Of a stretch of DNA of 64,000 nt, positions 1-12,333 are shown one piece after another. How positions within the stretch are numbered: position 1 is the stretch's first letter; each line of letters begins with the position of its first letter. Position numbers and translations under genes: made by a program. This stretch comes from Siphlonurus alternatus (taxonomy: Eukaryota > Arthropoda > Insecta > Ephemeroptera > Siphlonuridae). The notes beneath the pieces are model-generated. The model did not search any database. It was not told where the DNA came from and saw nothing but the letters and a program-made list of their open reading frames with translations. Where the stretch lies: NCBI GenBank assembly GCA_949825025.1, contig OX463784.1, forward strand, positions 6,641,431 to 6,705,430. Direction: 5' to 3'.

Positions 1-1030
1 CCCTGCAAGTCTTGTTGCATTCAGGCGCAACGATTACGAAATATCAATCTACTGAGATTCATCCTTAAAAACTCATTTTAAGTACACAAAATTGTTATCT
101 GAAAAAAATGTTATAGCCCTGGTATGTTGGTATTCCTGCTTTAGTAATGTTGGCGACACTGCTGAAGAAGTTTAATCTCTCAGAAACACGTGTTAGCTCT
201 CTCATCATGTGTTATACAATTAATTACCAAGTTCAAACAAAAGATAACAGCGTAACAACTACTATATTTTATTACTCTGATTAAAATCGTCATGGAAACG
301 TGAGGAAGTGATAACAAAAACAAGTGCTGGTAAACAAAAGGAAATATAAATTTTGTGGTAATTAAAGTTAAAAAATAAACAAAAAATTTGCAATTAATTT
401 TTTATATAAAAATAAATAATTAAGGATTTTATTGTATAAAAGGCGTATAGTCAGAGGATAGAGAGTTCTATCAACTAAATCCAAAAGCACATAACACAAA
501 TTTACAACAATCTGAGGCATAATCAAAATAATTGTGTTAATTTGTTTATTGAATCGAATACAGTATAATATATTGTATATTAGTACAGTATTTCCATAAA
601 TTTAGATACATGATGTAGTACATATCCAGCCTATAACACAAAATAACTTTTAAATACATGATTTAAATAAACATTATAATTAATTATACATACTTTCATA
701 TATATTACTAACGAATTGTTATGTTTTTTAGCGAATTGGATATCGTATTAAATTATTCTGTTTGTCAAATTATTCTATATCTTTTACATTTCAATTCTAT
801 AACAGAATATACATATCTAAATTTTATGCAATTATATACTATTCATAATAGCATATTTACGAAAAACATAATACAAAATAGTAAACTTCATGGTGTTTTA
901 ATATTATTTATATAAATTTTACAGTCATTTTTTTCAGCTTTGATTGGTTAATTGTCGTTAGAATTTGCAAAACTTCACAATTTTTTGAAGGAAGTTCTTT
1001 GCTACTTTCAGCTTAAAAATCTGTCTGCCA

Positions 1031-1302
1031 GAGTTGAAATATCTTTAATTTTTTATTCGCTCTTAAAGCTCTCCTATCGTCTAATTTCCTCTTATTTCGC
1101 ACTATTTTAGAGAAAAAAAGAGGGAAAAAGACGAGATTATATATTGTATTCCTTCCTCTTTTCAAGCATAAAATTTTAGAAATATTGTCATTATTTCACC
1201 CTCACTTTTAGCGGAGAGGAAATAAGATGTGTCTTAGAGGTAAAAATATTAGGTTTAGATGCGTGTAAAGGATGAGTTAAAGACGTAATTTTTCAACTAG
1301 GG
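1031..1302 (+). mobile_element. GTTGAAA-ended MITE, copy 1
   Basis: It begins GAGTTGAAAT and ends TTTTTCAACTAGGG, so the ends are inverted repeats around GTTGAAA. The interior has the family marks: CTCCTATCGTCT, a CACTATTTTAGAG block, an AAAGACGAGATTA core, a GCGGAGAGGAAATAAGATGTG block and TTAGGTTTAGATGCG. It is about 270 bp, non-coding, and one of nine copies in the window. Confidence 0.75.
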
Positions 1303-1657
1303 TGTCTTGAAAGTTTTCAGGCTTTACAATATTTTTTTTTCTATAATAAGACTATAGAAGCGTGATGAATTTGGTGCAAGCTGCCAGAGCAAACTAACAC
1401 AATTACTTAACTTTCAGAGACGGTGGTAGAAATTGACCTGACGGGTTATATTTTTTTCATACGTGCTGATGACTTTGTTTACGAAAATCAATAAACTTTA
1501 TCAAGTTATAAAATACATGCTGGATTGTGAGCTACTAAGCTTATATAAGGTAATATTATTATTATTATACTGTATACAAGGGATTTAAATCAATATTTTG
1601 ATGTCTATTAATATAGATTTCTTTGTATGTGTTTGTCTTTATTCAGAATGACAAAAC

Positions 1658-1815
1658 ACGGAATAATGAGCTATCTGTCTACCATGACCTCGTTGAAATA
1701 ATGAGTTATCTGCTATTTCAAGTGAACGCAACAATAAGCTTAATTTTATACCGATTTACAGCTCATAATTGCATAAAATTGAAATAGCAGATAGTTCATT
1801 ATTCTGAACGAGGGA
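1658..1815. mobile_element. palindromic MITE with GGAATAATGAGCTATCTG ends, copy 1
   Basis: Bases 1687-1724 pair with 1777-1813 (CCTCGTT..AATAATGA..TATCTGCTATTTCAA against its complement). A further GGAATAATGAGCTATCTG block stands at the left edge. The same blocks recur at 49312-49613. Non-coding. Confidence 0.6.
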
Positions 1816-2569
1816 TGAAATGAAAAGCACTTGAATTCAAAAGCAAAATTCTGTACAAATTCTGTACACTGTTTATGTGTTCAATAAACAATTTATTATA
1901 AAAGTAAAATTCAAAGTTTTAAGTCAACTGATTTATATTTATTCGATCACAATTTTAAATTGTCATCACTGATATACTGTACAGTATAACAATAGATTCT
2001 AAGCAACTTTTCTTTGTAACTAACTTTCTAGTATCAATTTCTCCTGGATTTCAGTAGAATATTTAAATGGAAAGGAATAAAGGAACAAACCAAAAGTCTC
2101 AAAACAATTAAAATATCGTAATCCATGAGAGCAAGTTAACAGACCAAAGTTTAATAAATTGAATTTTCTTTGCATGCGATTAAGTTTTTTTCTTTCAATC
2201 ATTATACCATGACATTGTTTTTGTGCAATAATTCATAATACATTTTTACCCTTCTTTGATTAAAAATACAAAAGAATTTTAAACTTTAAACCAATAATTA
2301 TAAAATTATCCACATTAAAAAAATAATTTTCACTCGATCCTATGTGTTTATACTTAAGTCATTTAGTATTATATTCCACCCTATATTTCATTTTATCTAT
2401 AATGTGAAATGACATGAAAATTAACTTGAACTCAATAAAACACAACTTAATAACGTACAAAAGCTTTTAACAATCATCGCTTTGAGCTTTGCCACTGTGG
2501 TTTGTATTTGTTATTATTTGTCCTGGGTATGTCACAAACCCCACGGGGGTTAGAACGATACTGAAAGTT

Positions 2570-2672
<103 letters not shown>

Positions 2673-3405
2673 CTAGTACTTATCCAGCGTCACGAGTAAG
2701 GCCAATTGTATACAATAAGTCATTATAAATGTGAATTATTCTATATCAAAAAAATATTTAAAAATCACCAAATTAAATTCAAAAGGAGATATTTTATTAT
2801 TTCACCACAGTACATACATGGTATAATAACAGGGGCAAAAAGGCACCATCACAGAAGTGTCACTATCTTTACTGAGATATCTTACTCCAAAGATTTAAAG
2901 CTGTAAAAACACACTATTCGTGTTAAATAAAAATGCATAAAATTATATATAAATAATAATTATACATAATAAAATATGTCATTAAAATTTTATTAATTGA
3001 GGTGGTTGTTTTCAGGTGCATTAATTAATTATCGTTCTTCATATATTTATGTTCAAATCTTTAATTTAGAAAAGAAATAGCGCCTACAGCACGATCAGGT
3101 TTATCTGTTACACTAGTATATACTCTACTTTTTTAATAAAATATAAGTATAATATCTTAAAATAAATTCAAAATAATCTATGTAACATTCATATTTTATT
3201 ATTCACAAAACATTACCCAAAAAATAATAATATTCACGAAGGTTTTTAAAATTTCAAAAAAATAAATAATATTATAATAATAAAAAATAATTGTAATTTC
3301 GTCATTTGTATTAAAATTTTTTTGATATTTTGCAATAACTTGAACGTATTATAAAATGTTTACAATATATGCTCCATAACTGAAAGATATGAAAATTGGT
3401 GCTAA

Positions 3406-3437
3406 GGAAGGGGGGGGGGAGAAGGGGGGGGGGGGGA
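3406..3437 (+). repeat. interrupted poly-G tract
   Basis: Two G runs of about ten and thirteen bases are separated by AGAA. Similar G runs of ten or more occur near 18760, 22082 and 34970, and a C run near 25689. They are unusual in such AT-rich DNA and are potential G-quadruplex or sequencing-error sites. Confidence 0.9.
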
Positions 3438-3546
3438 AGAGAAAAAACTGTTGTGCAGCAATTTATTGGAATTCTATTGTTAATATTATTCAAAATGGAT
3501 ATTTCATAAAAAATACAACAAAACAAGTCCTGCTATATGACGCAAT

Positions 3547-3910
3547 CACCTATTACTGTGACTTGGAGTTTAAATGCATTATATAGCGCACTATATAGGG
3601 GTATTCACAATATGAAATAATGAGTTAAAGCTATAATTATATGCAGCAAGTCATTATATAGAATATATTATTCTTTTTAAATAATAATGTGAAAAACTGT
3701 GATTTTGAGTTTATGACACTATAATACAATATAAAATAATCACCTAGAAATGTGACTCAGAGTTTACACGCACTAGGAGGGCAAACTACAATATGAAATA
3801 ATCACCTAGAACTGTGACTTTGACTTTAACATGCAATTACACTATAATACAAAATAAAAAAATCACCTAGGAATGTGACTCAGAGTTTACACGTACTATA
3901 GGAGGGCACA
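3547..3910 (+). repeat. degenerate 61-62 bp tandem repeat
   Basis: The block CACCTAGAA.TGTGACTC.GAGTTTA recurs at 3741, 3803 and 3864, a spacing of 62 and 61 bases. More diverged units reach left to about 3547 (CACCTATTACTGTGACTTGGAGTTTA). Each unit ends in a CAATATGAAATAAT-like stretch. About five to six units. Confidence 0.75.
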
Positions 3911-4240
3911 CACACGATGCGCAACAAGATCGATGAAATGACTGAAGCATAGGGAGGCTGGGTAAAAATATAGGCCTCTTGTATTTTGTATACTCTCTTA
4001 TGCCATTGTGATATCTCTTTTAAGTTATACGTGGCATGTACTTCAAAATATTGTACTTTATATAATATAACTAAATAATTTTAAAATAGGGAGTAATAAA
4101 ATATATTTAAGTTTTTCACATACAAGAATTATTGTTTTAAGAAAAGTAATGATTTGAGATATCTTATTTTAAAATAATGAGTTTACTAAGGAAATTTTTA
4201 ATTATAGTAACTTTGACACTCTTGCTATATATATATATAT

Positions 4241-4695
4241 TGTCGCAGTCACCTGAATGGTGTCCTGCTTGCCGGGACGGGGCGTCCCTAAAGTTAGCCT
4301 AATTAGAGTGAGAGGAAATAATAATTTAAAGGAAAGTCACAACAAAGGTTGGACTATGGTTTATTCAAAACAATCATCACACATCATAAATCTAGCAACA
4401 TGTTCAAACAAGGAGAGACCTGGGATAAGTTACTGTGGTGCCGACAGCCACAACCACCAGAGAAGGCTCCCATCTTCAATCTACCTCGAGCTGGGCCGAG
4501 GTGCCTCACAGCAGCAGCGTGCAATTGCAACGTAAGCAGTTACACACTGCTGCCGGACTCCTCTAGCCATGTAACAAACCAGCTCGCCACATGACATTAG
4601 AGGTAGCACATTAATGTGCGGGGTTAGAACTACCCCAAGCTGGACCACCCGTTGTTAGCCAGCCCAACTCAGGACGCTCTACCCTAGACGCGACA
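4241..4695 (-). mobile_element. probable solo LTR of an LTR retrotransposon
   Basis: The segment is about 455 bp and clearly richer in G+C than its surroundings. It begins TGTCGC and ends GCGACA, a perfect 6-bp inverted end of the TG..CA type, and sits inside a TATATA target. Read on the minus strand, an AATAAA (in TTTGAATAAACCATAG) lies in the second half, as expected for an LTR polyadenylation signal. No internal retrotransposon coding region is adjacent, so it would be a solo LTR. The target duplication is hidden in the TA repeat, so a DNA transposon remnant is the alternative. Confidence 0.55.
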
Positions 4696-4930
4696 ATATA
4701 TATTAGTCATTGAGTGATATATTTGTAATATATCTTCATATCGCAAGTCATATAAAACAATTCTATGCAATATTAAACATTATTTGAAGATTAATTAATA
4801 ATCAAATTTCCATATAAATGATATAAAAATATTATGTTTAATGAAAAGTTGTCTAATGATTTTTTGTTCTGATTTCAGGTGAGTATTCCACCTTTGCTGA
4901 GAGCGTGACGTCACTCAGTATGTATAAATT

Positions 4931-5089
4931 TATACTAAGGTTCATATTTAACTTGGTTTTCTTCGGAAACGCTCGGATGTCCTTCGGCTCGGCTTCGGCC
5001 AATGAAATTCTTCGTTACAGACAACACACCAATCACTGAAGACGTTACAAACACGACGAAAACCAAGTTAAATTTGAACCAGAGTATAC
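4931..5089. mobile_element. palindromic MITE with AACTTGGTTTTC ends, copy 1
   Basis: The ends are TATACTAAGGTTCATATTTA and the complementary TAAATTTGAACCAGAGTATA, followed inward by AACTTGGTTTTC and GAAAACCAAGTT. The core contains CGGCTCGGCTTCGGCCAATG. Related copies lie at 30727-30872 and 62087-62200. Confidence 0.7.
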
Positions 5090-5284
5090 CCTGACAACAT
5101 ATTGTCACCTTGAAATAGGCTGGCCATCAATAGGTTATGGCCTATTTTTGAGCAAATCTAACCTATTTGTGACAGTATATAGATAAGTACTTATTATTGC
5201 AACACATAATTTATTTAAAATAATAACAAAAAGTCATCCGTTATTCTGTGATTTAAAAAAAAAAAAAAAATCAGCAACCCCTTA

Positions 5285-5372
5285 CGAGTGGAAGATGCAA
5301 CCCACAGTTCAGTAATGATCAAAGGGTTGCATAACTATTACAGCTGCAGGCGTAGACAAAATGGCGGCTACG
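5285..5372 (+). repeat. GATGCAACCC..GGGTTGCAT inverted element, copy 1
   Basis: GATGCAACCCACAGTTCAG and AAAGGGTTGCATAAC form a short stem, followed by GCTGCAGGCG. A copy with the stem inverted is at 25203-25273. Minor, diverged repeat. Confidence 0.45.
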
Positions 5373-5881
5373 TAGACAAAATAACGCTGCATAAAAAGAA
5401 AAAATGAATAAATTAAAGAATTAAACATATAACGAAGTTAAAATATTATTTTATTTTGTAAATTATAAAAGAAGAGAATTACATTTTATTAAATTTAAGC
5501 AATTAAGTCTATAATTTTAATTGTTTTAAATCTAATTTCATTTATAAAATAATTCCTCGAAAATATAATTATAGTACTTATTTTACAACAGCAAATTTCA
5601 GTGTAATTTTAGACCTTTCAATTGATACACATTAAGAATTCAGTATACCATCAAGCCAGCACTTCAAAATCAAATTAGTTTAATTAACAGGTAAAGAAAT
5701 GTTATAAAATAAATATGAAAATATAATTATGTAAAGAAAGTAAGGAAAATATAATAAATGTTTTATCGCTTTTCATTACAAGAAATTATTAAAATGTATA
5801 AATATTATAAAATAATAATTAAATTCTGGTAAATTAAATAAACATGTGAATGGAGTTTAGAATAAAATAATTATATGGAAA

Positions 5882-6224
5882 TTAAGGAAGAGATAACACG
5901 AATTAGCTGTTCAACGTAGTTCCCTTTCATTAGGATGTAAACCTTGGCAAATTCTCAAAAATTCTGACTTTTTTTGAAAGACAGATATTATAGTGCCTAA
6001 AAGCTATAGAAAAAATTTTCAAAGCAATTTAACGAGCCGATTTATTTAATTTTTTAATTAAGTTTTTAGTTTGTCTATTTATGAGAAAGCCCTATGCTAT
6101 GGCTTTTAGGCATTAAAATCTGCCTCTCAAAACGTTTTCAGAATTTTTGTGAATTTGCTAAGGCTTACTTGTTAATCAAAGGGAACTACATCGAACAGCT
6201 GATTCATGTCATCTCTACCTTAAG
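5882..6224. mobile_element. TTAA-flanked palindromic MITE (TTAAGGTAGAGAT ends), copy 1
   Basis: Left end TTAAGGAAGAGATAACACG and right end ATCTCTACCTTAA are inverted repeats. The arms share GAACAGCTG or TCAACGTAGTTCCCTTT, GGCAAATTCTCAAAAATTCTGA and TAGTGCCTAAAAGC blocks. TTAA at both ends fits a TTAA target duplication. A second copy lies at 61348-61737. Confidence 0.75.
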
Positions 6225-6859
6225 ATATTTATTGTTATAATTTGAGAGAAATTAATTACACTTAACGTTATTTTACATACTTTTGATGAAATAATTTGTA
6301 ATAAATTTTCAACATTCAATGGTAATTAATATTTTAAAAGAAGTTTACTAAATAAAACTAAACATTTGAAAAGCAATAATTATAATTCTCAAATATATTA
6401 AACTCTAATAAATCAATTCATGTATGAATAATTTATGGAGATAATTAATATTTGAAAGGATTATAAAATTAATTAACAAGTGGAAATGGATGTAGCGATA
6501 ATGTGAAAATACAGAAACGAGAATTCAAATGACTGAACATTTTTGAAAATTAGTATGATATAGTACAACAATGAATATATTTAACATTCTCATAATTTTA
6601 ACAACATCAAGATATCAATAATTATTATAAAATAATAAGCAAAGAAAGAAAATGAGGATATTAATGTTGGTTTCAGTTCATTAGCTTATTTTATTATATT
6701 CCTTTTACATTGAGCTTTATTGAGAGCATGCAGTAAGTAAATTAATTAGTTATAAATTAAGATATACCATTGTGTACACTCCTGTGCAGTCTGAATTTTA
6801 CCCTTGCTCTCACTGTCAGTGAAGATTAAAAAATTAAATTCAGCCGTGGTGAATTGAAA

Positions 6860-7150
6860 TGGAGTATCGACCTCAAATTTTTTTATTGTAGAAATGGATT
6901 GAACGTGATTTTTTCAGATTTTTTTAGAGCTCGGGAACTATTTTTAAAAAATCATTGAAAGTCCTTTTCGTGACGTCACAAAGCACCGCTTTTTAAGAAA
7001 AAGATAGGACTTGCCGCTGCGTGACGTCACAAAAAGGACTTTAAATAATTTTTTAAAAATAGTTTCCGGGCTCTAAAAAGTGTGAAAAAAATCAGGGTAG
7101 CATAACTTTGCACGCTCTATCCATTTCTGCAATAAAAAAAATAAGGTCCA
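6860..7150. mobile_element. CRE-bearing palindromic MITE, copy 1
   Basis: A fold-back element of about 290 bp with TGGAGTATCGACCTC-type ends and arms marked by TTGCAGAAATGGAT and GGGCTCTAAA. Each arm carries one TGACGTCA octamer (6971-6978 and 7022-7029) around a central AAGAAAAAGATAGGACTTGC. Copies at 11986, 32827 and 54136. No coding capacity. Confidence 0.85.
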
Positions 7151-7448
7151 TTGCTAAATGCTGACATGGTCGATCTCATTACCAAAAAAAATTTTTTTTC
7201 TTGGAGATGCATTGCTATATAGGGATTTAGTACAAAATAAGATTATATTTCAGCTGACTTGAAGTGTAATTTTTCATATAATTTACTCTTCTACGGCCTT
7301 CAATGTCAATAATAATTGTATCTACTACTGTAGTTCAAATGGTCAAATAAATATATATTTAACTTACATGCAAGTAAACAAAAAATATTAAAATGAAAGA
7401 AACAATGAAATTTCATTAAGACCAGTTATTATCAGATAATTTCTGACC

Positions 7449-7510
7449 ATACTGAATGAGATTTCCATAGTTCCCTCAATCACAGCAAGGCAAATGCTGT
7501 GACGGCTTGT
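7449..7510 (+). repeat. fragment resembling the 5S-derived SINE body
   Basis: TTCCATAGTTCCCTCAATCA followed by GGCAAATGCTG resembles the SINE body around 46610-46650 (TTTCCATGTTTCCCTCAG..GCAAATGCCGGGATGG). Diverged and short. Confidence 0.4.
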
Positions 7511-7625
7511 CAGGCCACTCCTGTTTAGAAGGAACATAAGCAAAGCTAGTTTTAGAGTCAAAAGTTCAAGCCTATAGTGCCCAGTTAAGCCTTTTCAACA
7601 GTTAAGAATGAAATGCTTTAAAAAA

Positions 7626-7692
7626 TACAAGTAGCTCGAACCCAGGATCTCAAGTTTGGAGTCTCGCTACCATCGAGCTCACTGGGTGGAAC
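7626..7692 (-). repeat. tRNA-like SINE head fragment
   Basis: On the minus strand this reads GTGAGCTCGATGGTAGCGAG..GATCCTGGGTTCGAGCTAC. GGTTCGAGC resembles a Pol III B box and AGCTCGATGGTAG a tRNA D arm (A box). No full tRNA fold is evident. It is probably the head of a tRNA-derived SINE in minus orientation. Confidence 0.4.
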
Positions 7693-8869
7693 AATTTAAT
7701 AAACTTGAGTTAGCTTAACTTCAGACATCTACATTTCCAGCCTTTTTTTTTGGAAAGTTAGAAGTCAAGGGTCTAAATATTTTCTCGAGAATATATTTAT
7801 AATTATACAATACGGAGCAAGATATTATAGGCCACCAATATTTTTATGAGCATAACTAAAAATCAATATATAACAATTTAAATTGATTTCTAAAAAACAT
7901 ATTGTGCATCTTAATTAAAGATGTTTTAGAATTTCAAAACATATTTTAATTATAAAGACAAGAAGAAAGTACGAAAATTTCAATATATATAAAATGTCAA
8001 GTAAAATTTTTAAATTTATTTGGAATTATTTTGAATTATTCTTCTCTATCATTCTCAGAGATACAAGACGGAGGGGACATTTAGAATATAGAACATTCCA
8101 TCATTTTACCTGACCCCCATAATCTAATTGAGATGGTCTCGAATCAACAAGCACTTTCTCGTTGCTACTGTACCGTAGTTGTCCCTTTATTTTCATTTCC
8201 CTTACTTGCGTTTGAAGGATGTAAATAATCTAAATACTGCTTCTATTTTCAAAGACTTCTTTGATGTAGAATTCAAGTAATTATAATAATTTCGTTGTAT
8301 TTATTGTTATAAAAATCTATATACAGTATATAATGTATTTATTATTTGAATATTTGAAGTAGCTAAATTATATTCAATGCTTCAATTTTAATGTATATAA
8401 TGGTAAATTATTACAATTTTAATTAAAATTTCAGTGAAATATAATTTATAGTCCAATATATTTGATATAATTATATAAAAATATTTATTTTTGTAAAATA
8501 ATAGAAATATTTTTGTTAAAAAAGTTTATTATGTTTTAAATACAGTAATTAAAATATTTGTTTATTATTATAATTTTTTTTAAACATGACCAAGCTTACT
8601 TTTTTAATATTTTTTTTTTCATTTTTGTAAACAAAATTGTAATTAATTATGTTTATTTTTAAACATTTTCACATACTAAAAACTTTTAACTAATTAAATA
8701 GTAACATTTTGTTTACTTTTCAAATAATTGTGCATTTAAACAAATTAATTATAAACAATAAGTCTATATTGCACAAGTGAAACAAAAAAATTATTTGAAA
8801 TTATCATTTTTTTTTCAATGATTTATTTATTTACTTTATTTCACCAAATATAATATATTTTTTTTTTTT

Positions 8870-9266
8870 AATTTTTAATCAAACCCTATTGGGTACTTCT
8901 ATTTACTAATTACATACTACTTTGAAACCCCGAACCTTCCGAAACCCTAACTTGAGCGTTTCGCGGGCTCTTCTGGAACGGGGGCGGCCACGGCCTTGCA
9001 AATCCATCCCGGCATTTGCCTGCGGCTGAGGGAAACGTGGAAACCTCAGCCAGGATGGACGCTACAGCTTTTGTCAATGAACCGGAAGTGCAATGGTCCA
9101 AAGCCAGGGGAACCACATAGTGGAAAAGCGCAACGTTTTACCCCTGGGTGGGAAACGTGGTTTTTGTTGAAAATGGTCACCCATCCAACTACTAACCACG
9201 CGCGGCGTTGCTTGACTTCGGTGATCTGACGAGACCCGGTCAAGCGCACTGCGCCACACCTCCCAC
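8870..9266 (-). mobile_element. 5S rRNA-derived SINE, near-complete copy 1
   Basis: On the minus strand the head reads GACCGGGTCTCGTCAGATCA, CCGAAGTCAAGCAACG and GTGGTTAGTAGTTGGATGGG followed by TGACC. This is the internal promoter half of 5S rRNA. A shared body follows (GCAAATGCCGGGATGG, GGCCGTGGCCGCCC, AACGCTCAAGTTAGGGTTTC). The tail is CAATAGGGTTTGATT running into an A/T-rich end. It matches copies at 42656 and 46398. A 5S-headed SINE (SINE3 type) is the best reading; it is not a functional 5S gene. Confidence 0.85.
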
Positions 9267-9809
9267 ATATATCATACATATACATATTACATAAAAGAAA
9301 ATAATGGAGAAAAAAATGAAATTAATAAAATGGTGAAATAGGATATTTTTACAAACCACTATACGAAGCACCAATGCACATTGGAGTGGTAAAATACCCT
9401 TTTACTAAGTAATACATAAAACTTCCTAAAAATAAAAAAACATGTCATAAAACAAATTGTCACAAAATAAGTCTCATATTCTTCATGCACTACACAAACC
9501 CATCAAGTAAGATTTACACATTTGATTGAAACTATTCGGGGGTACAAGGGTCTTGGTGTGGGCAGGGGCAGCATGTTATGATGGAGTGCTGAAAATTCTC
9601 TTAAAACTTTTTAAAATAATTTCAATAAATGTGAAGTGTCAAATGTTAAATTCCTGATGGGAATTCTCATAACAAAAATTTACGCAGTAATCTCATCGCA
9701 ACCGTCGTCTTATCAGACAATAAAATTCAGTGACAGACTTTATATAATATTGTTTTATACCAAGTCCGCAAATCATTTTCAAAAGAAAAAAAAAATTGTA
9801 AGGTGTCTA

Positions 9810-10316
9810 TTAAGGGTAAGGTAACGCCACCAATGTTAAAAAAAAAATCCCTCACAAAAATTCCGAAAATAAAATTTAAAATGGTTCTCCTCTACACCCC
9901 CTATCAGTAGCTAAAATATCAGGTATACAAATACGATCTAGTTTTTGAGTTATAAATTTTTAAAGTTGACTACTTTAACATGGAGAAATGAAACTCCCAT
10001 GTTAAATTAGTCAATTTTAAAAATTTATAACTCAAAAACTAGATCATATTTGTATACCTGATATTTTAGCTATAATATCAAATACGATCTAGTTTTTGAG
10101 TTATAAATTTTTAAAATTGACTAATTTAACATGGGAGTTTCATTTCTCCATGTTAAAGTAGTCAACTTTAAAAATTTATAACCCAAAAACTAGATCGTAT
10201 TTGTATACCTGATATTTTAGCTACTGATAGGGGGTGTAGAGGAGAACATTTTAAATTTTTTTCAGAATTTTCGTGAGGGATTTTTTTTAACATTGGTGGC
10301 GTTATCTTACCCTTAA
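9810..10316. mobile_element. TTAA-flanked palindrome with doubled inner hairpins
   Basis: The ends are TTAAGGGTAAGGTAACGCCA and TGGCGTTATCTTACCCTTAA. Inside, each half contains its own palindrome built from GATCTAGTTTTTGAGTTATA and TTTAACATGGAGAAATGAAA. The element can therefore fold as one long hairpin or as two adjacent hairpins. TTAA stands at both ends. No coding capacity. Confidence 0.8.
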
Positions 10317-10866
10317 CAAAATTTAGAGTGCTATTTTTTTAGAGAAATTTAATATTTAAAAAAAAAAACACAATTGTTCCAATTCTGAGATTTTTTTTTA
10401 TTTTTTTTATTTTCAATGTTTTTAAAAATTTTAATGGATATTATTAATAACAGTGTCATGAAAATACTGAATTTTATGAATGAATTACTATTGAAACATA
10501 TAAAATGAAAAACTTTTCAAATATAAAGGCACTGAACCTGGAGAATCAGTCTTTCTGCATGTGTTTTACATTTTACAGCATATTATACAAACTTTTTGAA
10601 AACCGCAAAAATAAACCCTGTAATAGTTTTTATCCATGTTCTTATTATCTTAATTTATTCTGTTGTATTTTTTGCTTAATAATTCCTATTTGTAAAATCT
10701 TGAGGATTAAAAATTTTCAAACTTTTTTTACTTTTGAGTAAAAGTTTCAAAACAACTCCCTATTGGTTCATTCAAAGTTACGTAGAATTTTAATTCAGAA
10801 AATACAAGACAACTTTTAAGCAACATTGAATAGACTAATTATATAATACAAAATAACAAATTCTAC

Positions 10867-11077
10867 ATTAAGGCCAGTCGCAGACAGAATCGCATGATTT
10901 CGCGTATGATAAAAAAAAAGAGCCTATACGATCAGCTGTGCGCGCTCACACAGCTTCGTATCGTATGTTGTATGATAAGAAATTTTAGAATCGATTTTGA
11001 ATGAGAAACGTATGATCGTAAGCTTACGATCGTAGAAATAACGAAATCATGCGATCCTGTCTGCGACCGGTCTTATA
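10867..11077. mobile_element. palindromic MITE with GGCCAGTCGCAGACAG ends
   Basis: TTAAGGCCAGTCGCAGACAG at the left matches the complement of CTGTCTGCGACCGGTCTTA at the right. GAATCGCATGATTTCG pairs with GAAATCATGCGATC just inside. About 200 bp, single copy in the window. Confidence 0.75.
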
Positions 11078-11618
11078 CACCGTAATATATTATAACTTAT
11101 ATAAATAAAAAATAAAACTATAACACATACAATAGAATAAAACTGTAACTATACAAGTAGTTATTATAGTACCATAAATTCTGGAAAAAAATATTAAATT
11201 AATATTGTAGGTTATTGTTATGAAATAATTACGTTTCGAAGGTCTTTCACTACTTCAATAAAGGTTATTTTTATAAGTATAACTATAAAATAATGATCCT
11301 TATATACATAATATAATATTGGAATGAAAAATACATTATTTGAAATTAATGAACTTATCATTAATATTAAGCTGTCATATTTAAAATTTAAATACCCATT
11401 ATTATTCTAACGTAAGACTTTCAAAGAAACCATTCAAATACTAAATTGTTTATACACCACCTAGCAGTAAGAAAATCAAGGAGAATATAATATATGAGAT
11501 TGAATATAGTATTAAACTTGGAATCAATAAGCATTGTACTGCAGGTCTTTTGTTTGTTTCTCTATAAGCATCTGCTATAATTCAGTTTCCATGAGTTTAC
11601 GTACCAGTATAACAATAG

Positions 11619-11768
11619 GTTCAATTCACGAAGCAGTTAGTCAGGTTTCTAACCACGTTTAGCTTAACCACATTTAACTAGGCGGTTTAACACGTAAAAC
11701 AGGTATAGTTAAACGTGGTTAAGTTTAACGTGGCTAGAAACCTCTGGTTAGCTACTTCGTGAATGCTT
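11619..11768. mobile_element. palindromic MITE with ATTCACGAAGCAG ends, copy 1
   Basis: Left TTCAATTCACGAAGCAGTTA pairs with right TAGCTACTTCGTGAATGC. Inside, GGTTTCTAACCACGTTTAGC pairs with AAGTTTAACGTGGCTAGAAA. A close copy is at 25433-25586. Confidence 0.8.
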
Positions 11769-11985
11769 CTATTATAATGAATTTAAACAACATTGAATAA
11801 TCGTGATGTGAGATAACTTATGTATTATATGGAGATATTTTACTGAAAATTTACATTTAGTTATCAACCAGTTCACTGTTTAGCGAGGGATGTAAGTTAG
11901 TGTGAAGTAAAAAATTCTACTGTAGGAGTAAAAATGTTCTTTATTAAATGTAGCTGAAATAAAGCATTTTTTTATCCTGTTCCAA

Positions 11986-12301
11986 TGGAGTACCGACCTC
12001 ATTTCTTTTTATTGCAGAAATGTATAGAGGGTGCAAAGTTATGCTACCCTGATTTTTTCACATTTTTTAAAGCCCGGGAACTATTTTTAAAAAATGATTG
12101 AAATTTCTTTTTTGACGTCATGAGGCGCCGCTCGTTAAGAAAAAGATAGGACAGTGCCGCCGCGTGACGTCATAAAATGGGCTTTCAATAATTTTTTTAA
12201 AATACTTCCAGGGCTCTAAAGATACTAAAAAAAAAAACAGAGTAGTATAACTATGCACCCTCTATCCATTTCTGCAATAAAAAATTTAAGATCGATACTC
12301 C
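11986..12301. mobile_element. CRE-bearing palindromic MITE, copy 2
   Basis: Same family as 6860-7150, with TGGAGTACCGACCTC and GATCGATACTCC at the ends and TGACGTCA octamers at 12113-12120 and 12165-12172. It lies directly left of another MITE (12334-12446). Confidence 0.85.
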
Positions 12302-12333
12302 TTTTGATTTTTTTTATTTGTTTTTGCAGATTC

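Noticed and set aside
4257..4594. Two overlapping open frames of 81-92 residues
   Set aside because: They lie within the probable solo LTR and show no protein-like pattern.
8870..9266. Functional 5S rRNA gene
   Set aside because: Only the internal part of 5S is matched, fused to a SINE body; no full 5S and no tandem array.
8910..9285. Overlapping open frames on both strands, with relatives at 42691-43060 and 46545-46751
   Set aside because: They are readings of the 5S-derived SINE, recurring in every copy with frame changes.
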